Shown one piece after another: positions 48,044 to 56,339 of a stretch of 56,381 nucleotides of DNA (positions are counted from its first letter, which is position 1; every line of letters starts with the position of its first letter). Both the position numbers and the translations under genes were made by a program. Where the stretch lies: NCBI RefSeq assembly GCF_000255705.1, contig NZ_JH636446.1:1-56381 (forward strand), read 5' to 3'. Source of the DNA: Zavarzinella formosa DSM 19928. Lineage in GTDB: Bacteria > Planctomycetota > Planctomycetia > Gemmatales > Gemmataceae. The notes under the pieces were generated by a model. The model made no database searches and was not told the DNA's origin. It saw only the letters and a program-made list of their open reading frames with translations.

Positions 48044-48371
48044 GTGCGGCAAATACGCGCCGGGCAAGATGGACAAGCGGGTCGCGATCCAGTCCGTCAC
48101 CCGCGTTTCCGACGGCCAGGGCGGCTTCACCGACAGTTGGGCCACCGACGCGACCGTGTGGGCGAACGTCAACCCGACCAAGGGCTGGGAGAAGTTCCAG
48201 GCCCAACAGACCCAGACGCCCGTCACGCACAAGATCACCATCCGCTACCGCAGCGGCATCACCACGAAACAACGCGTCCTCTTCGGCTCCCGCGTCTTCA
48301 ACATCAAGGAAGCGCTGAACCCGGACGAGGCGAACGCCTTTCTCGAACTCCAAGCCATCGAACAACAGTGA
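48036..48371 (+). CDS. Head closure/head-tail adaptor (SPP1 gp16-like)
   Basis: 111 residues from GTG 48036. MDKRVAIQSVTRVSDGQGGF, WATDATVWANVNPTKGWEKF and ITIRYRSGITTKQRVLFGSR are the marks of the phage head-tail joining family, which closes the connector. Overlaps the connector gene by 8 bases. Confidence 0.85.
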   Translation: MPKCGKYAPGKMDKRVAIQSVTRVSDGQGGFTDSWATDATVWANVNPTKGWEKFQAQQTQTPVTHKITIRYRSGITTKQRVLFGSRVFNIKEALNPDEANAFLELQAIEQQ

Positions 48372-48379
48372 GGTAACAC

Positions 48380-48790
48380 ATGGCGTCCAACCTGAAATTC
48401 ACCACGGCCCTCCGCAACGCCCGCGGGGACGCCATCACCACCACCGCCGGCAACAGCGGCTTCATCAAGCTCTACACCGGCACGCAGACGACCGACGCCA
48501 ACACGGCCCTCGGCGCCCAGACCCTGCTCGCCACCCTGACGCTCAACGCCACCTTCGCCGGGTCCACATCGTCCGGCGTGCTGACGCTCAACGCCATCAC
48601 CAGCGACACCAACGCCGCCGCGACCGGCACCGCGACGTGGTTTCGCATGCTCAAGTCCAACGGCACCACCGTCGTCATGGACGGCAGCGTCGGCACGTCC
48701 GGCGCCGACTTGAATCTGAACACCACGAGCATCGTGTCGGGGGCGACCGTCGCCTGCACCAGCGCCGTGTTCACCGAAGGCAACGCGTAA
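48380..48790 (+). CDS. Phage structural protein, possible fibre or head spike
   Basis: 136 residues: Ala/Thr-rich beta sheets (LKFTTALRNARGDAITTTAG, FIKLYTGTQTTDANTALGAQ). Similar small proteins occur next to fibre genes in siphoviruses. Role inferred from position and composition. Confidence 0.6.
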   Translation: MASNLKFTTALRNARGDAITTTAGNSGFIKLYTGTQTTDANTALGAQTLLATLTLNATFAGSTSSGVLTLNAITSDTNAAATGTATWFRMLKSNGTTVVMDGSVGTSGADLNLNTTSIVSGATVACTSAVFTEGNA

Positions 48791-48801
48791 GGAGACTCCT
48801 C

Positions 48802-49035
48802 ATGGACAAGAAAACCCTGTTAGTAACCGCGATTTCAGCCGATCCGGCCTTCGTCACCGAAGTCTCGGACAACTGCTTCGACACCTTCATCACCCGCCTT
48901 GGCAAGGACGGGGAAGAAACCGTCGTCACCGCCGAATACCGCGTGTGGACGGTGGAGGAAGCCGAGGCAGAGGGCTACACCGCCGGGGGCATCGACACGG
49001 CCGACCCGACGCTCAAGGCCTACCGCATCTTCTAA
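48802..49035 (+). CDS. Small hypothetical phage protein
   Basis: 77 residues from ATG 48802 with GGAGACTCC upstream (MDKKTLLVTAISADPAFVTE ...). Beta-rich, acidic. Directly precedes the repeat protein gene; may be a chaperone or part of the same fibre. Confidence 0.5.
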   Translation: MDKKTLLVTAISADPAFVTEVSDNCFDTFITRLGKDGEETVVTAEYRVWTVEEAEAEGYTAGGIDTADPTLKAYRIF

Positions 49036-49052
49036 TTCAGCGTAGGTAGGAG

Positions 49053-50522
49053 GTGACTACCGACACCTTCACGTCCGGCTCCGGCAACTGGACCGTCCCG
49101 GTTGGCGTCACCACCGTCGCCATTGAAGTCTGGGGGCCGGGCGGGCCGGGCGCCGACGGCGCGGCCGCGAACTACGGCGGCGGCGGCAGCGGCACCAAGA
49201 ACGGCGGCGACAGCGCGGCCGGGCAGGTCAGCTTCACCTACACGGCCAGCGGCGCCACCGGCACGCTCGCAGCCACCACATCGAATACGACACTGGCTTC
49301 CAGTGGCGCCGAAACCTTCACGGGAACCTTGGCGGCCAGCACGGCGGCCACGATTATTGCGGCAACCGGATGGGCCTCGGCAACCGGCACACTCGCGGCG
49401 ACGACTGGAAACACTTCAGCGGCTCTCGTCGGGAAGGAAACCTTCACCGGCACGCTGTCCGGCGCCACGGGCGCCACCACACTTGCGGCATCGGTAACCG
49501 AATCCTTTACCGGAACACTATCGGCATCAACCGGAGCGACGACCTTAGCTTCCACCGGCTGGGCATCGGCAACGGGCACGCTCGCAGCCACCACGGGGAA
49601 TGCCGGCCTTGCGGCATCTGGAGCGGAGCGGTTCACCGGAACGATTGCCTCAACGACATCGGATACCACTCTCGCCTGCACCGGCTGGGCGTCCGCAACG
49701 GGAACTCTTGCCGCGACGACGAGTGCCACGACACTGGCCGCCAGCGGGACAGAGACGTTCACCGGCACACTCGCAGCGACCACGGGGGCAACCTCCCTCA
49801 CCGCGTCGGGCTGGACGACTATCACCAGCACGCTGGCGGCAACGACCGGCAACACCACGCTGGCCGCGTCCGGCACCGCCACCGCAGGCGGGACCGTCAG
49901 CGGAACACTATCGGCAACTACGTCGGCAACCACGCTAGCCGCCTCGGGAGTGGAAACACTCACCGGGACGATCGGCGCCATAACGGGAGCCGTCACATTG
50001 TCGGCGGTGGGAGCCGAGAGGTTCACCGGCGCGCTTGCTGCGACAACCGCGAATACAGCCTTATCCGCATCCGGGGCCGAACGGTTCACGGGTACGCTGA
50101 CCGCGACAACGGCCAACGCCTCGGCAGGCATCAGCGGATCGGAAATCCTCACCGGCACGCTCGCGGGAACGACATCGAACACCACGCTTTCGGCCAGTGG
50201 CGCCGAATCCTTCACCGGCAGCCTGTCCGCGACGACCGGGGCAACCAGCCTCGCGGCGGGCGGCACGGAAATCCTGACCGGGACGCTTTCAGCCACCACC
50301 GGCCAGACGAGCCTGAATGCCAGCGGCGCCGTATCGGTCGCGACGCTCACGCCCTCCGGCCTGAACGTCGTCACCGTCCCGGCCGAGACCCGAACCGTCA
50401 TCGTCGGCCCCGAAAACCGCGTGCTGACGCCGGCCAACGACAACCGCACCGCCGCCGTGGCGGCCGACGACCGAACCCTAACCGTAGCGAGTGAAACCCG
50501 AGTGACCCGAGTGGCGGCATGA
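49053..50522 (+). CDS. Repetitive virion fibre-like protein with 21-residue repeats
   Basis: 489 residues from GTG 49053. The N-terminus (residues 1-70) is a glycine-rich domain (WTVPVGVTTVAIEVWGPGGP), common in phage fibres. From about residue 68 to 430 there are about sixteen repeats of roughly 21 residues, with consensus TGTLAATTxxTTLAASGxEx[FL]. Their spacing suggests a long beta-solenoid or a shaft of stacked beta strands. The last 60 residues are Thr/Val-rich (TVPAETRTVIVGPENR). It stands between neck and tail genes rather than at the end of the tail module, which would fit a head or neck fibre. Confidence 0.75.
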   Translation: MTTDTFTSGSGNWTVPVGVTTVAIEVWGPGGPGADGAAANYGGGGSGTKNGGDSAAGQVSFTYTASGATGTLAATTSNTTLASSGAETFTGTLAASTAATIIAATGWASATGTLAATTGNTSAALVGKETFTGTLSGATGATTLAASVTESFTGTLSASTGATTLASTGWASATGTLAATTGNAGLAASGAERFTGTIASTTSDTTLACTGWASATGTLAATTSATTLAASGTETFTGTLAATTGATSLTASGWTTITSTLAATTGNTTLAASGTATAGGTVSGTLSATTSATTLAASGVETLTGTIGAITGAVTLSAVGAERFTGALAATTANTALSASGAERFTGTLTATTANASAGISGSEILTGTLAGTTSNTTLSASGAESFTGSLSATTGATSLAAGGTEILTGTLSATTGQTSLNASGAVSVATLTPSGLNVVTVPAETRTVIVGPENRVLTPANDNRTAAVAADDRTLTVASETRVTRVAA

Positions 50523-50788
50523 GCGCATCGTTCAACAAAGACCCCTCCGCGCGGAAGGACTATCAGGTCGATTGGGCCGCGTGGCTCGTCAGCGACACCA
50601 TTTCGGCCGTCGTCTGGACCGTGCCGGCCGGCCTGACCAATTACGCCACGAGCAACACCACCACCTCGGCCACCATCTGGCTGTCCGGCGGCACGCACGG
50701 GACCAACTACCTCGTCACCTGCCAGATTACCACCGCCGGGGGCCGCATCGAGCAGCAGAGTTTCACGATTCAGTGCCGGGACCAGTGA
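50519..50788 (+). CDS. Phage structural protein, Ig-like
   Basis: 89 residues. YQVDWAAWLVSDTISAVVWT and TYLVTCQI-type strands at the end (NYLVTCQITTAGGRIEQQSF) form a small beta sandwich. Such proteins accompany fibre genes. Overlaps both neighbours. Confidence 0.65.
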   Translation: MSASFNKDPSARKDYQVDWAAWLVSDTISAVVWTVPAGLTNYATSNTTTSATIWLSGGTHGTNYLVTCQITTAGGRIEQQSFTIQCRDQ

Positions 50789-51249
50789 TGGATTTTAGCG
50801 TCAAGATCGAAGGGCTGGACAAGCTCGCGCAGAGCAGCGACTTGATAAAGGCGAGGGGCAAGAACGAGATCGAGAAGGCGCTTTACGTCAGCGGAAAACG
50901 GGTGGAGAAAACGGCCAAAGAGTCCATTCAAGACGGCGAGGGCAAGCGTGGCGGCCGGTTTTACAAGCGGGGCAACATATTGCACCAAGCCTCCGCTCCC
51001 GGCGAACCACCCTCAACAGACACCGGGCGGCTGGTCAACTCGATCAACACCTACCTGAACCGCGCCGCCGGAGGCTTGGAAGCCTTTGTCACCGCCGGAC
51101 GCGGCACCGTCAATTACGCGTATTTGTTGGAATTCGGAACCCGCCTGATGGCGGCCCGCCCGTTCATGGCCCCGGCCTTGGAAAAGAACAAGGCGTGGAT
51201 CTTGGCCCGTCTTCAAGCAGCCATGCGCAAGGCTTTGAGCGGCAAATGA
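50788..51249 (+). CDS. HK97 gp10-like tail-joining protein
   Basis: 153 residues from ATG 50788. VKIEGLDKLAQSSDLIKARG, STDTGRLVNSINTYLN and YAYLLEFGTRLMAARPFMAP are the gp10-family marks. It builds the tail-to-head interface. Spacing and overlap with the next gene are as in siphoviruses. Confidence 0.88.
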   Translation: MDFSVKIEGLDKLAQSSDLIKARGKNEIEKALYVSGKRVEKTAKESIQDGEGKRGGRFYKRGNILHQASAPGEPPSTDTGRLVNSINTYLNRAAGGLEAFVTAGRGTVNYAYLLEFGTRLMAARPFMAPALEKNKAWILARLQAAMRKALSGK

Positions 51250-51677
51250 GCAGCCCGGACAACGCCCTGCAAAAAGGCGTCTACGACCGCCTCGTCGGCT
51301 ATTCGCCCCTGACGACCGCGCTCGGCGGCCCGAAGGTCTACGACCACGTCCCGCAGGGAACCGACGCCCCTTATGTGGTGATCGGCGACGACACCGCGTT
51401 GGATTGGGACACGAAGGACAAGGCGGGCTGGGAGTTCACCCTCACAGTGCATTGCTGGGATTTCGCGGCGTCGGGCCGCAAGTCCGTCAAGGCGCTGCTC
51501 GGCTTCATTTACGACGCCCTGCACCAGCAGGAGGACACCATCACCGTCGCCGGCTTTGCCCTCGTGCAGATTCGCCGCGAGTTCCAGACCTCGTTCCAGG
51601 AAACGGCCGTCGAGGGCGACTCGGACAGTTATTACCACGGCGTCGCCCGCTACCGGGCCGTCGTCCAAGACATTTAA
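51246..51677 (+). CDS. Tail completion/terminator protein (DUF3168)
   Basis: 143 residues from ATG 51246. LQKGVYDRLVGYSPLTTALG, VYDHVPQGTDAPYVVIGDDT and FTLTVHCWDFAASGRKSVKA are DUF3168 motifs. This protein caps the tail tube. It overlaps the gp10-like gene by 4 bases. Confidence 0.9.
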   Translation: MSSPDNALQKGVYDRLVGYSPLTTALGGPKVYDHVPQGTDAPYVVIGDDTALDWDTKDKAGWEFTLTVHCWDFAASGRKSVKALLGFIYDALHQQEDTITVAGFALVQIRREFQTSFQETAVEGDSDSYYHGVARYRAVVQDI

Positions 51678-51695
51678 CCCCCAAGGAGGACAACC

Positions 51696-52100
51696 ATGTC
51701 AGCACAGAAAGGCAGGAACTTCCTGCTCAAGCAAGGAACGGCGACCGGCGGCACCACGCTCGCCGGCATGCGGGTCACCGGCCTGACCGTCAACAACGAG
51801 CAGGTCGATGTCACCAACAAGGACTCCGGCGGCTGGCGCACCCTGCTCGAAGGGGCCGGGACGCAGTCGATGGACATCTCCGTCGAGGGCGTGTTCACCA
51901 ACGCCGTCGTCGAACACACCGTTCGCGGCTACGCCCTGGCCAACAATATCAGCGCCTTCGGCCTGCTGTTCCCGGACGGCGACTACATCGACGGCACGTG
52001 GGCCATCTCCAACTACCAGCGCTCCGGCTCGTTCAACGGCGAGGAGACGTACAGCATGACGCTCCAGTCGTCCGGCCAGCCCACCTACACCAGCGCGTAA
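51696..52100 (+). CDS. Major tail tube protein (TP901-1-like)
   Basis: 134 residues, with NFLLKQGTATGGTTLAGMRV, VDVTNKDSGGWRTLLEGAGT and ISVEGVFTNAVVEHTV: the phage major tail protein family of RcGTA and TP901-1. It forms the non-contractile tail tube. AAGGAGG precedes it. Confidence 0.9.
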   Translation: MSAQKGRNFLLKQGTATGGTTLAGMRVTGLTVNNEQVDVTNKDSGGWRTLLEGAGTQSMDISVEGVFTNAVVEHTVRGYALANNISAFGLLFPDGDYIDGTWAISNYQRSGSFNGEETYSMTLQSSGQPTYTSA

Positions 52101-52112
52101 AGGAGCAATCAC

Positions 52113-52475
52113 ATGGCAGTTTTATCCGTTCAGACCGCCGTCTTCGGCGGCCTCAGCTACACCTCGGCGGCGGCGTCCACGGCCGACAGTTTCGCCAACG
52201 ACGGCAAGACCTTTCTGCTGTTTACCAACGCGAACGCCTCGGCCCGCACCCTCACCATCGCCGCCAACGACGCGGAGAAGCCCGGCTTCGGCACCATCGT
52301 CACCCCGGACACCGTCGTCAGCCTCCCCGGCAGCGGCACGAACGGCGGCCTCATGGCCGTCGGCCCGTTCCCGACCGAGCGGTTCAACGACCCGTCCACC
52401 GGCCGGGTCAGCTACACCATCGACGTGGTGACCGGCCTGACCGTGGCGGCGATCAAGCTGGCGACCTACGCATGA
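52113..52475 (+). CDS. Phage structural protein
   Basis: 120 residues, beta-rich (FLLFTNANASARTLTIAAND, GGLMAVGPFPTERFNDPSTG). It follows the tube gene, where a second tube-like or decoration protein is sometimes found. No named family. Confidence 0.65.
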   Translation: MAVLSVQTAVFGGLSYTSAAASTADSFANDGKTFLLFTNANASARTLTIAANDAEKPGFGTIVTPDTVVSLPGSGTNGGLMAVGPFPTERFNDPSTGRVSYTIDVVTGLTVAAIKLATYA

Positions 52476-52888
52476 CGTTTGACCTCGCCCGCCCCCGCTA
52501 CACGCTCCCGCTCGGCGACAAGACGCACGAACTAATCGGCACGATGGAGATGATTGAAGCCGTCGAGTACGCCCTCAAGAAGGGGGCCTCGGAAATCACC
52601 GTCGAGGTGGTCAACGGCATGCCCTCGCACGAACTGGCCCGCCTCCTCGCCGCCATCCTCACCGCGTGCGGGGAGAAGACAACCCCGGCCCGCATGGCCG
52701 ACCTGCTCTGGACCGAGATCGGGATTGCCGGGGCGGCCAACACCACCCTGCGCATGCACCTGTACGCCTTCCTCGGCATCTGCCTCGCCCCCCCGCTCGA
52801 CCGGGAGAAAAGGGCCGGGGAGATGGGGGAGTTACTCGGGAAGCTCGGCGGGGCTTCCCCTGGAAAAGCTACCAAGAAACGTGCTTAG
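52472..52888 (+). CDS. Tail assembly chaperone, first product (GTA gp10/TAC-like)
   Basis: 138 residues from ATG 52472, in an ATGA overlap. Text ARPRYTLPLGDKTHELIGTM, ALKKGASEITVEVVNGMPSH matches the GTA-type tail assembly chaperone (Phage_TAC_11). It would hold the tape measure protein during tail assembly. The gene is followed by an open reading in the -1 frame, as in lambda G/GT; see the next entry. Confidence 0.75.
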   Translation: MTFDLARPRYTLPLGDKTHELIGTMEMIEAVEYALKKGASEITVEVVNGMPSHELARLLAAILTACGEKTTPARMADLLWTEIGIAGAANTTLRMHLYAFLGICLAPPLDREKRAGEMGELLGKLGGASPGKATKKRA

Positions 52889-53040
52889 GCTGCCTCAACT
52901 GGCAGCCGTCGGAGTTCTGGAAGGCGACCACTTGGGACGTGATGCGGGCGTGCGCCGGCCGCAGCCGCACGACCAGCGCCAGCCGTCTTACCGAAGATGA
53001 TGTCAACGAACTGAGAAGGATGATCGACGAAGATGGCTGA
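52864..53040 (+). CDS. Tail assembly chaperone extension in the -1 frame (frameshift product)
   Basis: A second frame, one base back, continues without a start codon of its own near it. It encodes KSYQETCLGCLNWQPSEFWK, TTWDVMRACAGRSR and NELRRMIDEDG, the DUF2376/Phage_TAC_6 pattern (helix, LxxxPxxFW, then TTxxx). A -1 slip before the stop at 52886-52888 would give the longer protein. Candidate sites are the five G at 52825-52829 and the four A at 52864-52867. The next gene, the tape measure, starts inside its end. Confidence 0.65.
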   Translation, partial: KSYQETCLGCLNWQPSEFWKATTWDVMRACAGRSRTTSASRLTEDDVNELRRMIDEDG

Positions 53041-54781
53041 TCTCGGTGAACTGGTGGTCCGCATCCGCGCCGACGCCGCCCAATTGGAGAGTGAACTGAA
53101 GCGCGTCCAAGGCGTGACGCAGGACCAGACGAGCAAAATGACCAAGTCGTTCCGCAGCCTGCACGACCAGTTGATCGACCTCGCCCCGGCGTTCAGCCTC
53201 GCCGCCCTCGTCGCCTTCGGCCGCTCGGCCATCGAGCAGGCCGACCACATCAACGACCTCGGCCAGCGAATCGGCTTCGTCGGCAGCACGCTGTCGGCGC
53301 TCAACATCCCGCTGCGGCAGTCCGGCTCCAACCTCGATGAATTCGCGGGGGCGATGGTGCGCATGAACAACGCCCTCGGCGAGGCGAAGAACAACCCGCA
53401 GATGATTAAAACCTTTGACGACCTGCACCTGTCGATCACCAAGCTGGAGCAATTGTCGCCGGAAGAGCAGTTCAACGCCATCGCGCAGGCCCTGAACGGC
53501 ATCGACAACCAGAGCCAGTTCACGTCGCTCGGCATCAATATTTTCGGCCGCTCGTTCGCCGTCCTGGCCCCGCTGATCCGGCAGGCGGGCGGCGACATGA
53601 AGGCGTTCACCGAGGAGCAGAAAAAGGCGGGCAACGCCCTCACGGACGAACAACTGAAGCGGATCGACGAGTTCGGCGACAAGTGGACCGAGACGGTCGA
53701 AAAGTTGAAGCTGTCAATGACGGACGCCTTGCCCGCCCTCCAACTCTACCTCGACGGCCTCGCCGGAATCCTTAACCTGCCGGGCAACGCGGTGGACTTC
53801 GGCCGCCAGATCGGACTGGCCATCAACGGCAACCTCCCGAGCAACGTCTCCCGGAGCCGCCCGAACACCGTGGACGCGGCGACCGTCGTCAGCGGCTACA
53901 CGCTGGACGCCAAGGGCAATCTGGTCAAAGCCAACCAAGCCGCCGGGACTAACGCCGGGCTGCTAAAAAGCTCCAGCGACGCCAAGAAGCAGGAGGCCGA
54001 GGACTACGACAAGGTCAACGACTCCCTTGACGAGTACATCCGCAAGATGGAGATGGAAAACGACCTGATCGGGCTGAATGAGCGGGACCGCAAGGGCATG
54101 GAAGCCGTCATGGAGGCCCAGAACCTCGCCATGAAGGACGGCAACATCCTCACCGAGGAGCAGATCGCCAAGATCAAAGGGCTGTCCGAAGCGCAGTACG
54201 ACCTGAGCGAGAAAATGCGGGACGCGGAGACTGACGCCAAACGCATGCGCGAGAACTTGGTGGACGGGCTGACCGACATCGCCTTGCATTTTGACAACGC
54301 GGGCGACGCGGCCAAGAAATTCTTCGAGACCATCGCGTCCCAAATACTGACCAAGAAACTCACCACGCCCATCGCCGACGCGGCGGGCGGGCTGCTGAAC
54401 AGCCTGATCGGCGGCATCGGCAAAGGCGGCATCGGGCAGGTCGTTGACAACATCGGCGCCTACGCCGGGCTGAACGAGAGCTACGGCCCGCCGATGCAAG
54501 GCTATGCGTCCGGCGGCAGGCCTCCTCTCGGGGTTCCAAGCATCGTCGGCGAGAACGGCCCGGAACTGTTCGTGCCCGACACGGCGGGAACTGTCGTCCC
54601 GAACGGCAAACTGGGTGGGGGAAGTGTGAACGTCAGCAACACCTGGAACATCGGCGACGGCGTGACCCACGCGCAACTCGCCAGCCTCATCCCGTACATC
54701 GAGCAGCGGACCCGCGCCAGCGTGTTCGCGGAGATTGAACGGGGCGGGAAGGCCGCCAGCATTGTGGGCCGCAAGTCATGA
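53033..54781 (+). CDS. Tail tape measure protein
   Basis: 582 residues. A helical N-terminal coiled coil (RADAAQLESELKRVQGVTQD), a long middle and a C-terminal part with a small conserved domain (SIVGENGPELFVPDTAGTVV, then NTWNIGDGV) as in phage tape measures of the lambda and GTA types. Its length would set a short tail. Overlaps the TAC extension by 8 bases and the next gene by 4. Confidence 0.85.
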   Translation: MADLGELVVRIRADAAQLESELKRVQGVTQDQTSKMTKSFRSLHDQLIDLAPAFSLAALVAFGRSAIEQADHINDLGQRIGFVGSTLSALNIPLRQSGSNLDEFAGAMVRMNNALGEAKNNPQMIKTFDDLHLSITKLEQLSPEEQFNAIAQALNGIDNQSQFTSLGINIFGRSFAVLAPLIRQAGGDMKAFTEEQKKAGNALTDEQLKRIDEFGDKWTETVEKLKLSMTDALPALQLYLDGLAGILNLPGNAVDFGRQIGLAINGNLPSNVSRSRPNTVDAATVVSGYTLDAKGNLVKANQAAGTNAGLLKSSSDAKKQEAEDYDKVNDSLDEYIRKMEMENDLIGLNERDRKGMEAVMEAQNLAMKDGNILTEEQIAKIKGLSEAQYDLSEKMRDAETDAKRMRENLVDGLTDIALHFDNAGDAAKKFFETIASQILTKKLTTPIADAAGGLLNSLIGGIGKGGIGQVVDNIGAYAGLNESYGPPMQGYASGGRPPLGVPSIVGENGPELFVPDTAGTVVPNGKLGGGSVNVSNTWNIGDGVTHAQLASLIPYIEQRTRASVFAEIERGGKAASIVGRKS

Positions 54782-55383
54782 CCATTTACATGCCCGCCTC
54801 GCCGGGCTTCACCGCCTGCCGCTTCGGGCTGGAGACAAATACGCAGAAGTGGGAAAGCCCGCTCACGAAGAATGTCCAGCGCGTCCTTTTGGGCGGCGGC
54901 CGGTGGATGGCAACGTACACGCTCCCCCGCATGAACCGCAGCGACGCGGCCTACTGGCAGGCGTTCCTCATGCAACTCGAAGGCGGGGTGAACACCTTCT
55001 ACGGATTCGACCCCGACGCCCGCAATCCGAGGGGAGTCGCCACCGGCACGCCGCTGGTCAAGGGAGCAAGCCAGACCGGCAGCACGCTGCTGATCGACGG
55101 CTGCACCGCCAACGTCACGGGCTGGCTCATGCCGGGGGATTACTTCGCCTGCAACGGCCAGATGCACATGATTACGACCCGCGCCGACACCAACGGCAGC
55201 GGGGAGACGACGCTCAACTTCAAAGCCGCCATGCGGAACAGCCCCGCCGACAACGCCGTGGTGACCGTGCGCGACACGACCTGCACGATGATTTTGACCG
55301 ACGACAACCAGACCGTCTGGCAGACCGGGACGCGGCTGGGGATTTATGAGGGGATGAGTTTTTCAGGGGTGGAGGTTTTCTAA
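54778..55383 (+). CDS. Distal tail protein candidate
   Basis: 201 residues from ATG 54778, ATGA overlap. Text PASPGFTACRFGLETNTQKW, LPRMNRSDAAYWQAFLMQLE and YGFDPDARNPRG, then MHMITTRADTNGSGETTLNF. Position just after the tape measure, where RcGTA has gp12 (distal tail), supports that role; the sequence itself I would call only generally similar. Confidence 0.65.
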   Translation: MTIYMPASPGFTACRFGLETNTQKWESPLTKNVQRVLLGGGRWMATYTLPRMNRSDAAYWQAFLMQLEGGVNTFYGFDPDARNPRGVATGTPLVKGASQTGSTLLIDGCTANVTGWLMPGDYFACNGQMHMITTRADTNGSGETTLNFKAAMRNSPADNAVVTVRDTTCTMILTDDNQTVWQTGTRLGIYEGMSFSGVEVF

Positions 55384-55947
55384 ATGACCCGCAGCATCGA
55401 CACCGCCACGGAGGCCGCCTCGCAAGACGCGGCCATCCACCCCGTCCTGTTCGTGGAACTCCTCTTCGACAGTGGCCCCGTCCGCTTCCACAGCGAACTC
55501 GGCACGCTCGCCTTCGGCGGCAACGACTTCACCGGCACCGGCCGCTTGGGCGGCATATCCCAAGTGGACGAGGACACGGAACTCGCCCGCACACCGCTGA
55601 CGCTCACGCTGGGCGGCATCCCGTCCGACATGATTAGCGTCGTGCTGAACGAACATTATCAGGGTCGCCGCGCCACGCTGTACGTCGGCTACCTCGACCT
55701 GACCACCCGCGTCCTCGTGGCCGACCCGATCATTCTGTACCGCGGCCGCATGGACACGCCCACGGTATCGCAGGGAAGCGAACTTAACATCACGTTGAAC
55801 GTCGAGAGCCGCTTCTCCGCGTGGGACCGGCCCAACGTCTCCCGCTACAACAACGCCGACCAGCAAGCCCGCCATCCGGGCGACAGAGGCTTGGAGTACG
55901 TCGAGCAGACCACCGACCGCCAGATCAACTGGGGCGTCGCCGGGTGA
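55384..55947 (+). CDS. DUF2163-like tail hub protein (RcGTA gp13-like)
   Basis: 187 residues. HPVLFVELLFDSGPVRFHSE, DFTGTGRLGGISQVDEDTEL and NINVESRFSAWDRPNVSRYN-type text (here NITLNVESRFSAWDRPNVSR) are marks of DUF2163, the hub ring of GTA-like tails. Start ATG 55384 follows the previous stop at once. Confidence 0.8.
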   Translation: MTRSIDTATEAASQDAAIHPVLFVELLFDSGPVRFHSELGTLAFGGNDFTGTGRLGGISQVDEDTELARTPLTLTLGGIPSDMISVVLNEHYQGRRATLYVGYLDLTTRVLVADPIILYRGRMDTPTVSQGSELNITLNVESRFSAWDRPNVSRYNNADQQARHPGDRGLEYVEQTTDRQINWGVAG

Positions 55948-56339
55948 GGGCCGAGGGCTGGGAATCCATGCTGGCGACCCGCATCCAGCAGGCTTATCAC
56001 GTCCCGTTCCAGTGGGGCGAACACGACTGCGCCCTGTGGTGCGCGGATTGGGTGTTTGAGGCCACCGGCGCCGACCTCCTGTCCGACTGGCGGGGCAAGT
56101 ACAAGACCGCAGCAGGGGCCGCCCGCCTGATGAAACGGCGCAAGTTTTCGGGCGTGGCCGCCATCGCCGCCAAGCATCTTCCCGAGATCAACCCGGCAAT
56201 GGCCAAAAGGGGCGACATTCTGCTCCACCCGGACGGCTCGCTCGGCGTCTGCTACGGCCGCCACGGCTTCTTCCTCACCCCGGATTCCGTCACCACGATC
56301 CCCGTGGGCGCCTGCCCGCGCGCGTGGGCCGTCGAGTAA
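55944..56339 (+). CDS. NlpC/P60-like peptidase (DUF6950, RcGTA gp14-like)
   Basis: 131 residues from GTG 55944, GTGA overlap. PFQWGEHDCALWCADWVFEA holds the catalytic Cys; TGADLLSDWRGKYKT follows, and HGFFLTPDSVTTIP carries the late His region. It would cut peptidoglycan during DNA entry. It closes the sequence of tail genes that in RcGTA precede the host-specificity protein. Confidence 0.82.
   Translation: MRAEGWESMLATRIQQAYHVPFQWGEHDCALWCADWVFEATGADLLSDWRGKYKTAAGAARLMKRRKFSGVAAIAAKHLPEINPAMAKRGDILLHPDGSLGVCYGRHGFFLTPDSVTTIPVGACPRAWAVE

Noticed and set aside
49256-50350. Regular 63-base repeats as a CRISPR array
   Set aside because: The repeats are diverged at third codon positions, have no spacers and code in frame for a 21-residue motif.
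49238-50698. Minus-strand frame of 486 codons with its own repeats
   Set aside because: It mirrors the repeated fibre gene. The forward frame has a glycine-rich fibre start, sits in the late operon and is coupled to its neighbours.
51404-52471. N-terminal extension of the chaperone frame
   Set aside because: It crosses the DUF3168 and tail tube genes in another frame. The true start at 52472 overlaps the preceding stop as ATGA.
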